From Eustoma russellianum (lineage: Eukaryota; Streptophyta; Magnoliopsida; Gentianales; Gentianaceae), in the NCBI GenBank assembly GCA_036186865.1, contig AP025066.1:20137671-20201670 (forward strand): a stretch of DNA of 64,000 nucleotides, written 5' to 3'. Below are positions 10,926-21,916 of the stretch, one piece after another. The notes beneath the pieces were generated by a model, which saw nothing but the letters and a program-made list of their open reading frames with translations, searched no databases and was not told the DNA's origin. Numbering within the stretch: the stretch's first letter is position 1; each line of letters starts with the position of its first letter. The position numbers and the translations under genes were made by a program.

Positions 10926-12214
10926 TGTTAGCACTGTAATCAGAACAAGTGCACTGTGTGCATGTGAGTAAATTGACAACAAAAACGCAAGCAAAACCGA
11001 GGCGAGTAAGGACTCTGTCCTTAAGAAATTGCTCCGGTATACTGTGCCCAACCGGATGGAACAAACGTCTCCCAGGATATAACGGTTTTCGTTCATACAG
11101 TGGCACTACAGCGTAGGAACATCGACGAACCTGTTAAAGGTATACTGATTTCTCGTGTGAATTGTATCGTAGTGGAATGCAGAATGCTTTGAAGAAGAAA
11201 GTACTGTGTTAAAACAGTGAGTTTGAATGCATGCATGGCAACGAGAATATATAGATGGAGGGTGGTTGAAGGAGGTTGAAGGCGGTTTATGGTCAGAACG
11301 AATCTGGACCATTGGATTAAAAACAGTTAAGATCTCCACCGTTAGATCGTAATCCTTGTCTGAACAACGTAGGCCATTGAATCAATAAACCGAAGATAAG
11401 ATCAAATCTGAGACGTAGGATCAGTAACCGCGCTGAAACCGTAGGATCAGATTTGATCTGGAGCGTTGGATCACCGCAGATGAATCGTAGACCGTAGGAT
11501 CTGGATTAAAAACAGTTAAGATCTCCACCGTTAGATCGTAATCCTTGTCTGAACAGACGTAGGCCATTGGATCAATAAACCGAAGATAAGATCAAATCTG
11601 AGACGTATGATCAGTAACCGCGCTGAAACCGTAGGATCAGATTTGATCTGGAGCGTTGGATCACCGCAGATGAATCGTAGACCATAGGATCAGCAGGTAA
11701 CTATTTTTCTGGAAAAATTTAAAAGAAAATTTATCCAAAAAGATAAGAACCGGGCGGGAGAGCCGGGCCGGGCCGGACGGACGGGCGGCGGCGCGCGTGT
11801 GGTGAACCTTGCCTGAGTTGCGTCCTGACTCCGTCAAAAACTTCTCATGCCCAAGGGCACATCTTAGAAGGCTCCAACTTGAACTTTATATGGTGGCCTT
11901 TCTCTCTCAAGTGGGCAATGTGGTATACAAGCAAATTGGTGATGTGTTCACTCCTCAAGAGGCCACATCACCAATTTTTCTAATTTCCACCAATTTTACT
12001 CCAACGTTGAGCATTAATTTTTCATTCACCTGGTATCGGAATCGAGTGATTCAAAGCCTAAAATCATCTACTCGTTACGTAGATAATTTAGAAATTTTTA
12101 GTTTCCGTTTTTGATTAACGAACACTAATTATAATTAAGCTCAAAGTGTGGTGGTTGTCAACTTTTGACAAACCCACTTGCCATCCAATCTTTTCCCATT
12201 TCATTTCTCGAACA
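10926..12214 (-). repeat. 5' LTR of the copia element
   Basis: 1,289 bp, collinear with 5148-6268 but longer because of a tandem duplication at 11314-11691. TATA motif near 11244-11253 on the minus strand. As the upstream LTR in transcription it should supply the promoter. Confidence 0.92.
11314..11691 (-). repeat. 189-bp tandem duplication inside the 5' LTR
   Basis: The segment starting GGATTAAAAACAG at 11314 recurs at 11503. The two units are nearly identical and each holds the GTAGGATCAG boxes. The 3' LTR has one unit only, so the duplication arose after insertion or by unequal exchange. Confidence 0.9.
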
Positions 12215-12219
12215 ACACT
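12215..12219. repeat. Target-site duplication of the copia (right)
   Basis: ACACT, identical to 5143-5147. Together they fix both ends of the element. Confidence 0.9.
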
Positions 12220-12919
12220 ATCCGTTCAATCCATGCTCTTTCATTATGATATTTAACTTTTGATCTTTCCTGCCCCCTCTTTCTTCCCGTTGGACAAGAA
12301 ATACACTTTCTTCCAGTGTTTTTTTTTAAAAAAAAAATTATTTTTATTTTACTATCTATAGTTTTTTTTTTCAAGTGCATACCTGGAATTTAGTTTTTTT
12401 TTTTCTGGTATGCATAGTAACGAAGATGCTGGTTTATGTTCAGAAAATATTCTATGATGGATACATTAAACAATGGGATTTGAGAAGAATAATTTTTTGA
12501 TGCCCTGACCCTTTTTTCCTCCAGAATCTATAAATTAATATCAATTATTGATAGACATTTTAAATCAACCATGGGATGTGAGAAACATAGTAATTGGATG
12601 CACTAATCTTATTTTTTCCTAAGATTACGGAAGGCAAGTGAAAATATTTGGATTGCGTCCATATTTATCTTATTGCTTAAAGGTCTAGGACCAAAAACTT
12701 TATTAAAGTTTATGGTTGATATGGCATGTGATGATAAAGCAAATTATTTTTAATTGCAAGGGCGAATTGGTCCTTTGCTAATTAAGTAAGGGTTGTTTTA
12801 GGATAAATTAGCTAATAAGCCTCGTACTTTGCGCGGATTTAGAAATGAAAACGGAAAAGAGAAAAAATATTAGCTCAGCAAATTACAATTTTATGAAACA
12901 CAACTACAAAAAAAAAAAT
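12220..12919. other. Intergenic, no gene
   Basis: AT-rich DNA with T- and A-homopolymers near 12320-12410. It separates two copia elements. No gene or repeat end was recognised. Confidence 0.4.
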
Positions 12920-13215
12920 TTGAAAGTATGTGATAAATGTGGATTACATTTATAACGTACTTGTACGTTATATTAGCTAGATACGTTGATCTACAATTAT
13001 TATGAAAGGAGGTCCTAATCTAGCCTATAAATAGAGGGCCTGTGATATTACATCAATCATAGCTATACCTATACAACATTCAGATAGGCATAAGCTGGAA
13101 GATTCCATTTCCGGAAGGATTCTTCTCTGCAGCAAGCTTCCGATTCGATGGCGACGACTAATCGATAATGGCCGGAGGTAACTTTTATGCTTCCGCAATA
13201 TGTTTTGGCCTAACA
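12920..13215 (+). repeat. 5' LTR of the second copia (left end uncertain)
   Basis: Its right half (from TATAAATAGAGGGCCTGTG near 13024 to TTGGCCTAACA at 13215) is nearly the same as 17870-18052, while its left half is shorter than the 3' LTR by about 120 bp. TATAAATAGAGG is a strong TATA box. The start is placed only by the last visible similarity. Confidence 0.75.
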
Positions 13216-13217
13216 TT

Positions 13218-13230
13218 TGGTATCAGAGTC
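13218..13230 (+). promoter_or_regulatory. Primer-binding site (initiator tRNA-Met)
   Basis: TGGTATCAGAGTC lies two bases after the LTR end. It matches the usual plant copia primer site TGGTATCAGAGC, complementary to the 3' end of initiator tRNA-Met, apart from the last bases. Confidence 0.85.
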
Positions 13231-14804
13231 ACATCTGACCATATCGTTTGCATTTAAAAAACTTTTTTCCGTACCATTTAATGCAATTTAATCTTCTAGA
13301 AGTTACATATTATAGTTTTCAGACCCTAAGTATTCAATTGAATATACGGTTATTTTGCTGAAATAGCTGCACACAATTGCACTTTGTTTTCTGCTGCACT
13401 CCGTCGATTGATACTGTAAATTTGTTTCCAGCATTTATTCTAACATGACTTGCTCTTGAAAATGAGATCCTCAGTTTATGGAAATAAAACCCCACCAAAG
13501 GAAAATGAGAAGTGAACAACAATTTAATGAAACAATAACATCTCTACCGTTGATAACTGCTATTCTCAAAGAAATCCGAATATGAGTATGCATATAACTC
13601 GGATATGGTTACACAAACTGACGATTTACACCAGATCTAGAAAACTTGTTTGGATTGATGAATCTTTTGTTAAGAATTGTTTTGGCCTTTGAGTTTTCTG
13701 GAATCTGGAAACTAACACTGTCAACCTTGTTTTTTTTCGTTGCCGCCGCCACCGCCGTAATGAAGAGTGAGTGCAAAAATGTGTTTTAATTTATGTTTGG
13801 GATTCGTTTTTGTCTTTATGAGTAAGGATTAGAAACATATTGGGGTTAGGATGGATTTGGCACTTTGTTCTTTGTTTTTGTTTAATTTTTTTTAAAAAAA
13901 GGGCGAAAGATGTAGAGTTGCAGGAAAAATAAAGAAAGTCTGGGGAAGGAGATGAAAAACGGGCGGCGCAGAAAATTAGGGTGAAGGCTGGCGTCAGGTT
14001 TGGCGCGTGTCAGTCAAGCGCTATACAGAAAATAAAAAACATTTAAAATTTTAGATTTATGGTCATCATGATTTTGCCTGTTTAAATATTTTATATATGG
14101 CCATACTTATTGGCAATTGATTTTATCAATTAACTTTGTTTATTGTAAACTATAGTTATGCATCTATTTGGGAAAACATGTGGCAAATATAAAAGGTGAG
14201 TTATTGAAGGTGTGATAAATATACCGGGTACGTAATTTCTGTTTAGAAAGTCGGGTACTTAAACGAGACCGTTGTGACCCCATCATACGGCTGAGATTTT
14301 GCGTTGAATAGTATACTATCTAGGAAATTGATTCATGATCTATTCCTAGGTATTGCGATCGTTCACTTCACATTTTCATAATGATTCCATCTTTTGTTTA
14401 TATCATATAAAGGATTTTTTTAAAGAATAATATATGTTGATGACATATTAAGGATATTTTCTTAATTTTAAGATTAGCCACAGCATCTTAAAAATTATAC
14501 AGTATAAAGAAAATAAAATATCATCATAACTATGGTTTTGATTAATAAGGTAATCACTCCTGCCCCACAGGGAAGTGGTTGTTTTATTAATCAAGAAAAT
14601 TAAATATAAACATTTCCTATGCCCACAAGTACGGAAATACTTTGGCTTATTTAATTTTCATATTGTTTCAAGTATATTCTATGCATTAGTGCAACCTCTA
14701 CCCACAAGAAGGTTTAGAATATACTATTTGAATTAACTTGATTATTCATTCTGGTTATATATGTTCATAGCATGATATGTGTTTCTTTGGTTATGCAGTA
14801 TTCC
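13231..14804 (+). other. Long untranslated leader, possible intron
   Basis: About 1.57 kb lies between the primer site and gag with no coding frame. GGAG|GTAACT, a good 5' splice site, occurs at about 13180 inside the LTR, and TTGGTTATGCAG|T, a good 3' splice site, occurs at about 14798 just before gag. A GCC-rich run lies at 13740-13760. The leader may be spliced out or may hold an unrecognised insertion. Confidence 0.4.
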
Positions 14805-15540
14805 CACTACTGCTTTATTTGATTATGCTAAAACTCCAATGCTCACTAGTGACAATTTTACTGAATGGAAGGATATCATCCTTTTTGACGTTAGGGTGCA
14901 TGGACTTAGACCTGGCACTCTGTGAGGAAAAACCACCAAATCCCACGAAATCAAGTACGCCATCTGAGAGGTCTAGTTACGAGCGCTGGGAGCGATCTAA
15001 TCGCCTCAGCATGATGCTCATCAAGTCGCGTATAAGTCCAAGCATTAGGGGTTCTATCCCTAATCTTGATAATGTCAAAGCTTACATGAAAGCCATTGAT
15101 GAACAATTCGTAAGCTCTGACAAGGCGGTTGCCAGCATCCTTATGACGTGGCTTTCAAATATGACCCATAACAGAAGTCGTGGTGTGCGTGAGCATATCA
15201 TGGAGATGAGAGATATTGCTGCTAGATTGAGCTCCCTAAAGGTTGAAATCTCGGAGCCATTCCTGGTGCATTTTATACTCAACTCTCTCCCTTTGGAGTT
15301 CACTCCATTTAAGATTTCATATAACACACATAAAGAAAACTGGTCAATTAATGAACTTCTGACCATGTGTGTTTCAAGAGGAGCAGAGGTTGAAGAATGA
15401 GTCTATTGAATCTGTGCATCTTGCGACTCATTTTAAGAGAAATGTAAAGAAGGTCAAAGGTGTTCCAATAAAGAAATCGACAATAAGACAAATGTTGGTT
15501 TTGCAAGAAAAATGGACACTGGAAGAAATATTGACTGAAG
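14805..15540 (+). pseudogene. gag: Copia gag, broken
   Basis: The N-terminus reads in one frame from about 14805 (FDYAKTPMLTSDNF segment) and is lost at a frameshift near 14905. The rest continues to 15400 in another frame with the UBN2-type gag core (RGVREHIMEMRDIAARL near 15180-15230, then NSLPLEF). A second shift follows near 15390. The zinc knuckle at 15493-15535 reads CWFCKKNGHWKK but its last Cys codon is TGA, so the nucleocapsid motif is destroyed. Confidence 0.85.
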
Positions 15541-15570
15541 TATAAAGGATGGCTGGAGAAGAAAGGTAAT

Positions 15571-17558
15571 TTGTCCTTTGTGTGTCACGAATCTAATTTT
15601 ACTGAGGTTTTTGATAATACATGGTGGATTGATTGTGGTTCTACAATTCACATTGCGAAAACCATGCAGGGCTTTCTAAACCTGAGGAAGCCAAATGAAA
15701 GTGAGCAATGCATCTATTCTGGAAACCGGATGCGCTCTACTATTGAAGTGGTGGGATCTTATCGACTCATTTTGAAAACTGGTTTTCAACTTGATTTAGA
15801 AAACATTTTTTATGTACTTTCTTTTTTCAGAAATTTAGTTTCTCTTTCAAGACTTTCGATTATTGGATATGATTTCTATTCACATCTTTTTGTAATGAAT
15901 GTTTTAAAAGAGAATAAAGTTATTGGTTCTATGAAATTGAATGGTTTTCTGTTTCAACTTGAGTTAGATCCCATTTATGAGTATACTCTTTTAACAGAAA
16001 CTGGTACAAGTGTTGTATTATCAATGAGAACTCATCAAGTCTTTGACACAAAAGGTTCGGACATATCTCAATCGAAAGAAGGAAAAGATTGGTGAATGAA
16101 GGAGTTTTGCAAACTCCAGACTTTACTGATTTAGGTACTTTGTGGGACACATAAAGGGCAAGCAAACCAACAAGACCATTAAGGGTGCCAAAAGATGTTC
16201 TCAACCTCTTGAAATCATACACACGGATATCTGTGGACCGTTTCACACACCTTGCTTGAATGGTCAGAAATACTTTATTTCATTTATCGACGACTATTCA
16301 AGGTTCATGTATCTCTATCTCCTATTTGAAAAATCCAAAGAACTTGATGCGATCAAAATCTTCAAATTAGAAGTAGAGAAAGAAAATGAGAAGACCATTA
16401 AAATTGTTCGATCCGATAGAGGTGGTGAATATTATGGACGTTACATAGAAAAAGGACAAATGATTGGTCCATTTGCTGAATTCCTTCAAAAGGAGGGTAT
16501 TGTTGCTCAATACACCATGCCTGGCACACCACAACAAAATGGTGTTGCTGAAAGAAGGAATCAGACTCTTATGGACATGGTCAGGAGCATGATTAGCACA
16601 ACGAATTCGCCTATATCCTTTTAGAGTGAAGCTCTATCGCTGTCTACGTTTTAAATAGGGTTCCATCTAAGTCCGTTCCTAAAACATCTTTCAAGTTGTG
16701 GAATGGTTGGAAACCAAGTTTAAAGCATTTACACATATGGGGTTATCCAGTTGAAGTTAGGGTATACAACCCAACCATAAAGAAACTGGATGAACGAACG
16801 AAAAGCGGTTACTTTATTGGATATGCAGTTAACTCCAAAGGATATAGATTTTACTATCCTTCACATACTCCAAAAGTGGTTGAAGATAGAAATGCTAAAT
16901 TTCTAGAGGATCATGAAGTTAGTGGGAGTGATTCGAATCGAGAATTCAATTTTGAGGAAGTAAGGGGTAGACATGTTGTACCTTTATATGTAGACAATTC
17001 GGTTGCTATTCATCATAATGAAGAGCCACCAATTGTGCAACCTCAAATTGAAGAATCACATCAAGAACAAGCTGAACCCACTAATCCCACATCTACTAAC
17101 CAGTGGGAGTACGAAGATCCTCAAGAACTAAAAGGCCAGCAATTTCTAGCGATTATGTTGTATATCTTCAAGAGTCCGATTATGACATTGGACTGAATCA
17201 TGACCCTATCTCGTTTTCACAAGCCATGAGTTGTGAAAAATCGTCACTATGGTACGATGCCATGAAAGAGGAGATGGAATCAATTGCTAAAAATAATGTC
17301 TGAAAGCTTGTTCCGTTACCAAACAGAGCCTCTGTGGTGGGATGCAAACGGGTCTTTGAGACCAAAAGAGACTCGTTTGGCAACATTGAACGATATAAAG
17401 CCAGACTTGTAGCCAAAGGTTTCACTCAAAAAGAAGGCATTGATTATCATAAAAGCTTCTCTCCAGTCTCAAAGAAAGATTTATTTCGGATAATTATGGC
17501 ATTAGTAGCTCATTTTGATCTCGAGCTACATCAAATGGATGTGAATAAATCCAAGTGA
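15571..17558 (+). pseudogene. pol: Copia pol remnant: protease, integrase, partial RT
   Basis: Protease: WWIDCGSTIHI at about 15622-15655, with D-C-G-S in place of D-S-G-A. Integrase: HTDICG (16223), RSDRGGEY (16412) and AERRNQTL (16548) keep the D, D, E triad; frameshifts or stops near 16095 and 16624 break it. The integrase C-terminus is at 16696-16910. RT begins near 17230, shows RYKARLVAKGFTQKEG (17392) and ends at HQMDVN, 17558. The YVDD catalytic motif and all of RNase H are missing, and the 3' purine tract follows within 80 bp, so a deletion removed about 1.2 kb of coding DNA. Confidence 0.9.
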
Positions 17559-17635
17559 CAATAAAATTATGTCCATATTGTTTTGTCACTTATGCTTTAT
17601 TATCTAGCATTCAACATGTGATCCAAGTGGGAGAA

Positions 17636-18052
17636 TGTTAGAATCAATTGTAATTATTATAATTGATTGTTAGAATCTCGTGATTTATTTGTAAATCACT
17701 AATATGGATCACATGTATAACGTACCTGTACGTTATATTGGCTAGATAAGTTGCAATTATTGATTGCATATTATCAAATTTGATTCTGATTGATTGACAA
17801 TTATTATATTTCCTTGATGGAAGAAATTAATTGTCAGTTGAATATGGAAGGGGGTCCCTGGCCTAGCCTATAAGTAGAGGGCCTGTGATATTCCATCAAT
17901 CATAGCTATACAGCATTCAGATAGACATAGGCTGGAAGGCTCCATTTCCGCAAGGATTCTTCTCTGCATCAAGCTTCCGATTCGAAGGCGACGACTAAGC
18001 GATATTGGCCGGAGGTAACTTTTATGCTTCCGCAATATGTTTTGGCCTAACA
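17636..18052 (+). repeat. 3' LTR of the second copia
   Basis: 417 bp, TGTTAGAATC...GGCCTAACA, with matching TGTTAG/CTAACA ends. The tract AAGTGGGAGAA just before 17636 is the polypurine primer. TATAAGTAGAGG near 17869 corresponds to the TATA box of the 5' LTR. Confidence 0.9.
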
Positions 18053-18107
18053 CCGCCACCCCATGAAGTATGAAAGTAAAGTTGAAAAATTGGAATAATA
18101 GATTAGA

Positions 18108-19842
18108 GTCATCATCATCATCCTTACCCAGTGTATCCCAACGACAGCAGAAGCTATTGTTAGGGTCTGGGGAGGGTAAGTGGTAGACAGACAATACATA
18201 TGTCCCAAGGGATAGAGAGTCTGCTTCCAGTGAGACCTCCGGCTCTATATGTACCTGCATAGATGAATAATAATAGAGATATGATGTGCTAGTGTGTTAC
18301 AGAGGGAATTCAGGAAATACAAAGAAGAGGCTTTCGATACTAAAATACACATAACGTGTATATGTATATGTAATGCAAAACAACGGTAAACATAAGCAAA
18401 CAAGTGCAAAGTCAACCTAAAGCGTAGATAGTGTCTACGCCTATCTATGTCCCTAAATATACTCTAAGGTGTCCCTATGTATGACCTATACCTTGTTAAC
18501 CTTAATCTTATATCTCCATGAACTCCTATCCTGGACCATGTCCTCAGAGAGGTGCAAATCTAGTATGTTGTGCTTAATCTGCTCATCCTAAGTCATTTTG
18601 GGCATGCCTTTACTCCTGTTTCCCTCTACAATGACGCTTTCAATTGCTCTGACCGACGTCGTTGTCTATCTCCGCTTGACATGCCCAAACCATCTCATTC
18701 TTCCCTCTCTTATCTTATCTGCTATAATGGCCACGCCTAACCTTTCTCGAAACACCTCGTTTCTGATCTGGTCTAGCCTTGTATGCCCTCACATCCACCT
18801 CAACATCTTCATCTCTGCCACTTTCATCTTCTGCAATTGTGACCTCTTGATGGCCCAGCAGTCTGTCCCATATAGCATTGCCGGTCGAACTGCCACCCTA
18901 TAAAATTTTCCCTTTAATTTAGTTGGGAGATTCTTGTCATATAGCACCCCTGAGGCCGCCCTCTATCTACACCAGCCTGCTTGAATTCGATGTGCTACAT
19001 CACTATCTATGTCTCCATTCTGCTGCACAAATGATCCTAGGTACTTAAACTTACTTACCTGTGGTACCACTTGACCGTTGATGGTAAGCTGGCTATTCTC
19101 ACTGTCGTCAACGCCGCTGAAGTCGCAGTGCAGATACTTGGTCTTAGAACGGCTAATCCTTAAGCCTTTTTTCTCTAAAACACCTCTCCACTGCTCTAGT
19201 CTCATACTCAGGGTATGTCTACTCTCTGCGACTAATACAATATCATCAACAAAAAAGCATACACACAGAACTGCCTCCTGTATCGGCTTTGACAACTCGT
19301 CAAGGACAACTGCAAAAAGAAATGGGTTCAACGCAGACCCTACATGGAGGCCTACCTCCACAGGAAATAAGTCTGTATTCCCCACAGACGTACGAACGGT
19401 TGTTTTCGTCCTAGCATACATATCTCTAATTATGTCTATATACTTCATAGGGATTCCTCTTGCATCCAAACTATCCTAGATCAGGCTACGTGGCACACTA
19501 TCATACGTTTTTTCAAGATCGATGAAAACCATATGTAAATCGCGCTTTTTGTTCCTATACTTCTCCATTAATCTCCTGAGAATGTGTATTGCTTCCATAG
19601 TTGACCTTCCTGGCATAAAACCAAATTGGTTCACTGTAACCTGAGTTTTTCTCCTAATTCTGGTGTCGATTACGCTCTCCCATAACTTCATGGTATGACT
19701 TAACGACTTAATCCCTCTATAGTTCCCACAACACTGTGCGTCACCTTTGTTCTTATATAAGGGGACCATGACACTCTTTCTCCACATATCTGACATCTTT
19801 CCTGTTTTATAGATACGGTTGAACAGATTAGAGTAGGTTATG
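18108..19842 (-). mobile_element. RTE-type LINE, 5'-truncated
   Basis: Minus-strand non-LTR element. It retains the second half of the RT domain, the C-terminal region and the 3' untranslated end. The 3' end carries the plant RTE terminal pattern (ACCCTCCCCAGACC, then TTGGGATACACTGGGTAAG) followed by a short ATG-trinucleotide tail at 18108-18122 instead of poly(A). The 5' end stops within RT near 19842, typical of incomplete reverse transcription. Target duplication not identified. Confidence 0.88.
18500..19842 (-). pseudogene. RTE LINE reverse transcriptase, partial
   Basis: From 19842 down: YKNKGDAQCCGNYRGI, the VFIDLEKTYDSVPR block (first catalytic Asp), then an in-frame TAG at 19476-19478 where RTE proteins have Trp. 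The frame resumes with DARGIPMKYI, then FVDDIVLVAE (catalytic pair; the usual FADD is FVDD here) and FKYLGSF. The C-terminal region after 18960 is in shifted frames but the VRPAMLYG and MRWFGHV blocks typical of RTE can still be read (18880-18690). Endonuclease is absent. Not functional. Confidence 0.88.
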
Positions 19843-20506
19843 TAAAAATTATTTACCTTTAATTTTAGCTTCTGTTAAATCCTTCAAATTATTTTTCTCT
19901 ATACGGAAATAGCCGGAAAGTTATGGAACATATAGCTTATTTTAATACACATATCCACAATTTTTATGAGTTGAAGTTTTTGAATAATTTCATTTTCATA
20001 ACTTTTAGTTTATTTGTGAATACGTAAATATCCAACCTATTTGTGAATGAGTAAATGCCCAACCGATGATGACTTTCTCTCTTCTTGTCAAGGCATGCGG
20101 TGAAACAAAATTATGCTAAAAGATATATGTATATGGTGAAGTAGTAAAGTAATCTCACCATTCAAAAATATTGTCACATTTTCATTTGAAATTAGTTTAT
20201 TTTTTAAGTATGTTAAAATCAAACTGATAATATTTTTGAAATAGAAAGAAAGTATTTGATCTAGGCGTCATGTAATCCATAAGGCACATCCCTATTGATT
20301 CAGTAACTTTTGTTTTTTCTACTTGTGCATTGTTCACTCATGGCAGAGGATGTTCTTGTATTCCGAAAGGAAGATATGAAGACCAAATATTGCTATCTGT
20401 CAACCTCTGGAATAGATATATGAAATAGATGATTGAGTCACGTGATGAATTCAGAAACTGACTGCTGGATATGATAAGTAATTCTACCTCGGCCAGTAAT
20501 AACCAA
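19843..20506. other. Intergenic, no gene
   Basis: AT-rich DNA without recognisable genes or element ends. Confidence 0.4.
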
Positions 20507-21188
20507 TGTTACGGGCCCACTACTAGCCGCAGACCAGTTCAGCTTGGCCAGCCCAACTGTATGCAGTCGTGCAAGCTAACAGGCCTGCTTTGGCTAGAAG
20601 GTGATCTTTTCCAGCGGGCTTCTGTCAGTTCAGCTCGGCCAAAAAGGTGTCCAATATGTCAAAGCCTGACAGTTCAGCTCAGCACGAGAGCTAAGGGTGG
20701 CACCCAGGTCAGCGTCCAGGTGAGCTCGGCAGAACACCCTGGACCAACGTCAGGCATGCTACCCCCACCTCGGGTTCCTAGCTGCACTGCTCAGGCAGCA
20801 CCACAGCTCGGCCACAACATGCTTAGGCAGACACTTGCTAGCCAGCAACCTTGGCCATGCACATCACGTGGCATCTATACAAACAAAAGTTGCCAACAGA
20901 ACATCCATGTGTCATCATCATACCGCTCCTCGCCATATAACATCTAATCCAACATCTACAAAAGGACCACTTCCCCACATAAGGACGGATCAAGTTGAGT
21001 TTAAGCTCCAGTAAGCTGAATTAAGCTGTACCTAAGCCCAAAAATTCTGCACAGCTCTTCCCAGCATAAAACAACCACTCTCTTTTCAAAGAAAACACCT
21101 TCCAAGTTCTAGAAAAAGCCTAACGAGGAGCAGATAGCATTGTCCTTGGATCACCTCTAATCCAACAGTCGAAGATCCGGCTTTGACA
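20507..21188 (+). repeat. LTR of a Ty3/gypsy-like element
   Basis: 682 bp from TGTTACGGGCCC to GGCTTTGACA, with TG/CA ends, much more GC-rich than the flanks. It is followed at once by TTTGGCGCTAGAAGGAGG, which resembles the TGGCGC-type primer site used by several plant gypsy lineages. A 158-codon open frame inside is non-repetitive but unrecognised and is taken as chance. No second full LTR or pol is nearby, so the element is truncated after its leader. Confidence 0.6.
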
Positions 21189-21547
21189 TTTGGCGCTAGA
21201 AGGAGGGCCCTAACCTTCGAATCTTCCTAAACTCCCTCTATATAAAGCCTTTCAGGCAAAAAGCTTACTACCCATCATCTAAAAAATGGATAGATATGGT
21301 CAGCGAGGGGGCATGAGTCTTCTACTCTTCAAAGACACGAACACACCCCTCGGCCTCCACCCTCCAGGTTGTTTTCAACCTTCAATTTCAATCTATGTTC
21401 ATACAACCATGTCCATAACTGACTTGAGCGTCAGAGCCTCTAACGTTGTCTTCCTCTCGCAGGTTCTAGAAAAATCCTAATGAGGAGCTGACGACGTTAT
21501 CTCCGGATCACCCCTGATCCATCTGGCAAAGATCTGGCTTCGGCATC
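21189..21547 (+). mobile_element. Leader remnant of the gypsy-like element
   Basis: Begins with the TGGCGC-type primer site. Its right end (21461-21547) repeats the LTR's final 86 bp (21103-21188) with changes: both have GGTTCTAGAAAAA.CCTAA.GAGGAGC or similar and end in a GATC.GGCTT...CAT box. A short ATG frame at 21286 may be a gag start. Nothing of pol remains. Confidence 0.45.
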
Positions 21548-21780
21548 ATCTATGAATGAACAGATAAAAACACAAAACAAGTACACACTAAACAATTGAG
21601 CAAGAAGGAGAAGTTTTGTAAGTTTCCAAAAATAGAAATATCGACTCCTACATTCTCAATCATGACCTTTTACTGTAAAATAACTTTAAAGATACAGAAA
21701 ATAAATTATAATTGTAATAATGAAGAGGTCATTACACATTTATATAACAATGTAAAAAGAAAAACAAAGAAACCACCTCA
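21548..21780. other. Flank of the MULE, no gene
   Basis: A-rich DNA with no recognised feature. A 62-codon frame is low complexity and not called. Confidence 0.4.
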
Positions 21781-21790
21781 TTAAATAACC
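21781..21790. repeat. MULE target-site duplication (left)
   Basis: TTAAATAACC, identical to 35302-35311. Confidence 0.9.
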
Positions 21791-21916
21791 AAGAGAATCT
21801 CACTTAGTAGCCAAACCTTTGGCCTATTACTCAACTAACAGTTAAACGTTGACGAAACTCACTTAACAGACAGTCTTTTTGGATAATGGCTCTCTTACAG
21901 CCATGCAACTGGCTGA
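21791..21916 (+). repeat. MULE left terminal inverted repeat
   Basis: About 126 bp, inverted relative to 35177-35301. The inner end carries ACAGCC...GGCTGA, the start of a small hairpin that is a perfect palindrome (AGCCGGTTACCGGCT) in the right copy. Confidence 0.9.

Larger units (their letters stand above)
5148..12214 (-). mobile_element. Complete but decayed Ty1/copia retrotransposon
   Basis: A 7,067-bp element on the minus strand. It has two long matching LTRs (10926-12214 as 5' LTR, 5148-6268 as 3' LTR), gag then pol between them, and a polypurine tract next to the 3' LTR. A perfect 5-bp target duplication ACACT lies at 5143-5147 and 12215-12219. Domain order gag, protease, integrase, RT, RNase H is the copia order. 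All genes carry frameshifts. By eye the LTRs differ at roughly a dozen positions in about 350 bp, so the insertion is not recent. No standard initiator-Met primer site is seen beside the 5' LTR. Confidence 0.93.
12920..18052 (+). mobile_element. Ty1/copia element lacking the end of RT and RNase H
   Basis: A plus-strand element. The 3' LTR (17636-18052) matches a shorter, diverged 5' LTR (about 12920-13215). An initiator-Met primer site follows the 5' LTR and a purine tract precedes the 3' LTR. Between them are a 1.6-kb leader, a broken gag and a broken pol that stops within RT. No target duplication could be recognised; the right end abuts the RTE LINE tail. The lack of the RT catalytic YVDD motif and of RNase H shows internal deletion. 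Confidence 0.88.

Noticed and set aside
20471..20947. 158-codon plus-strand open frame
   Set aside because: Begins before and runs within the gypsy-like LTR; composition reflects the GC-rich LTR and no motif is recognised.
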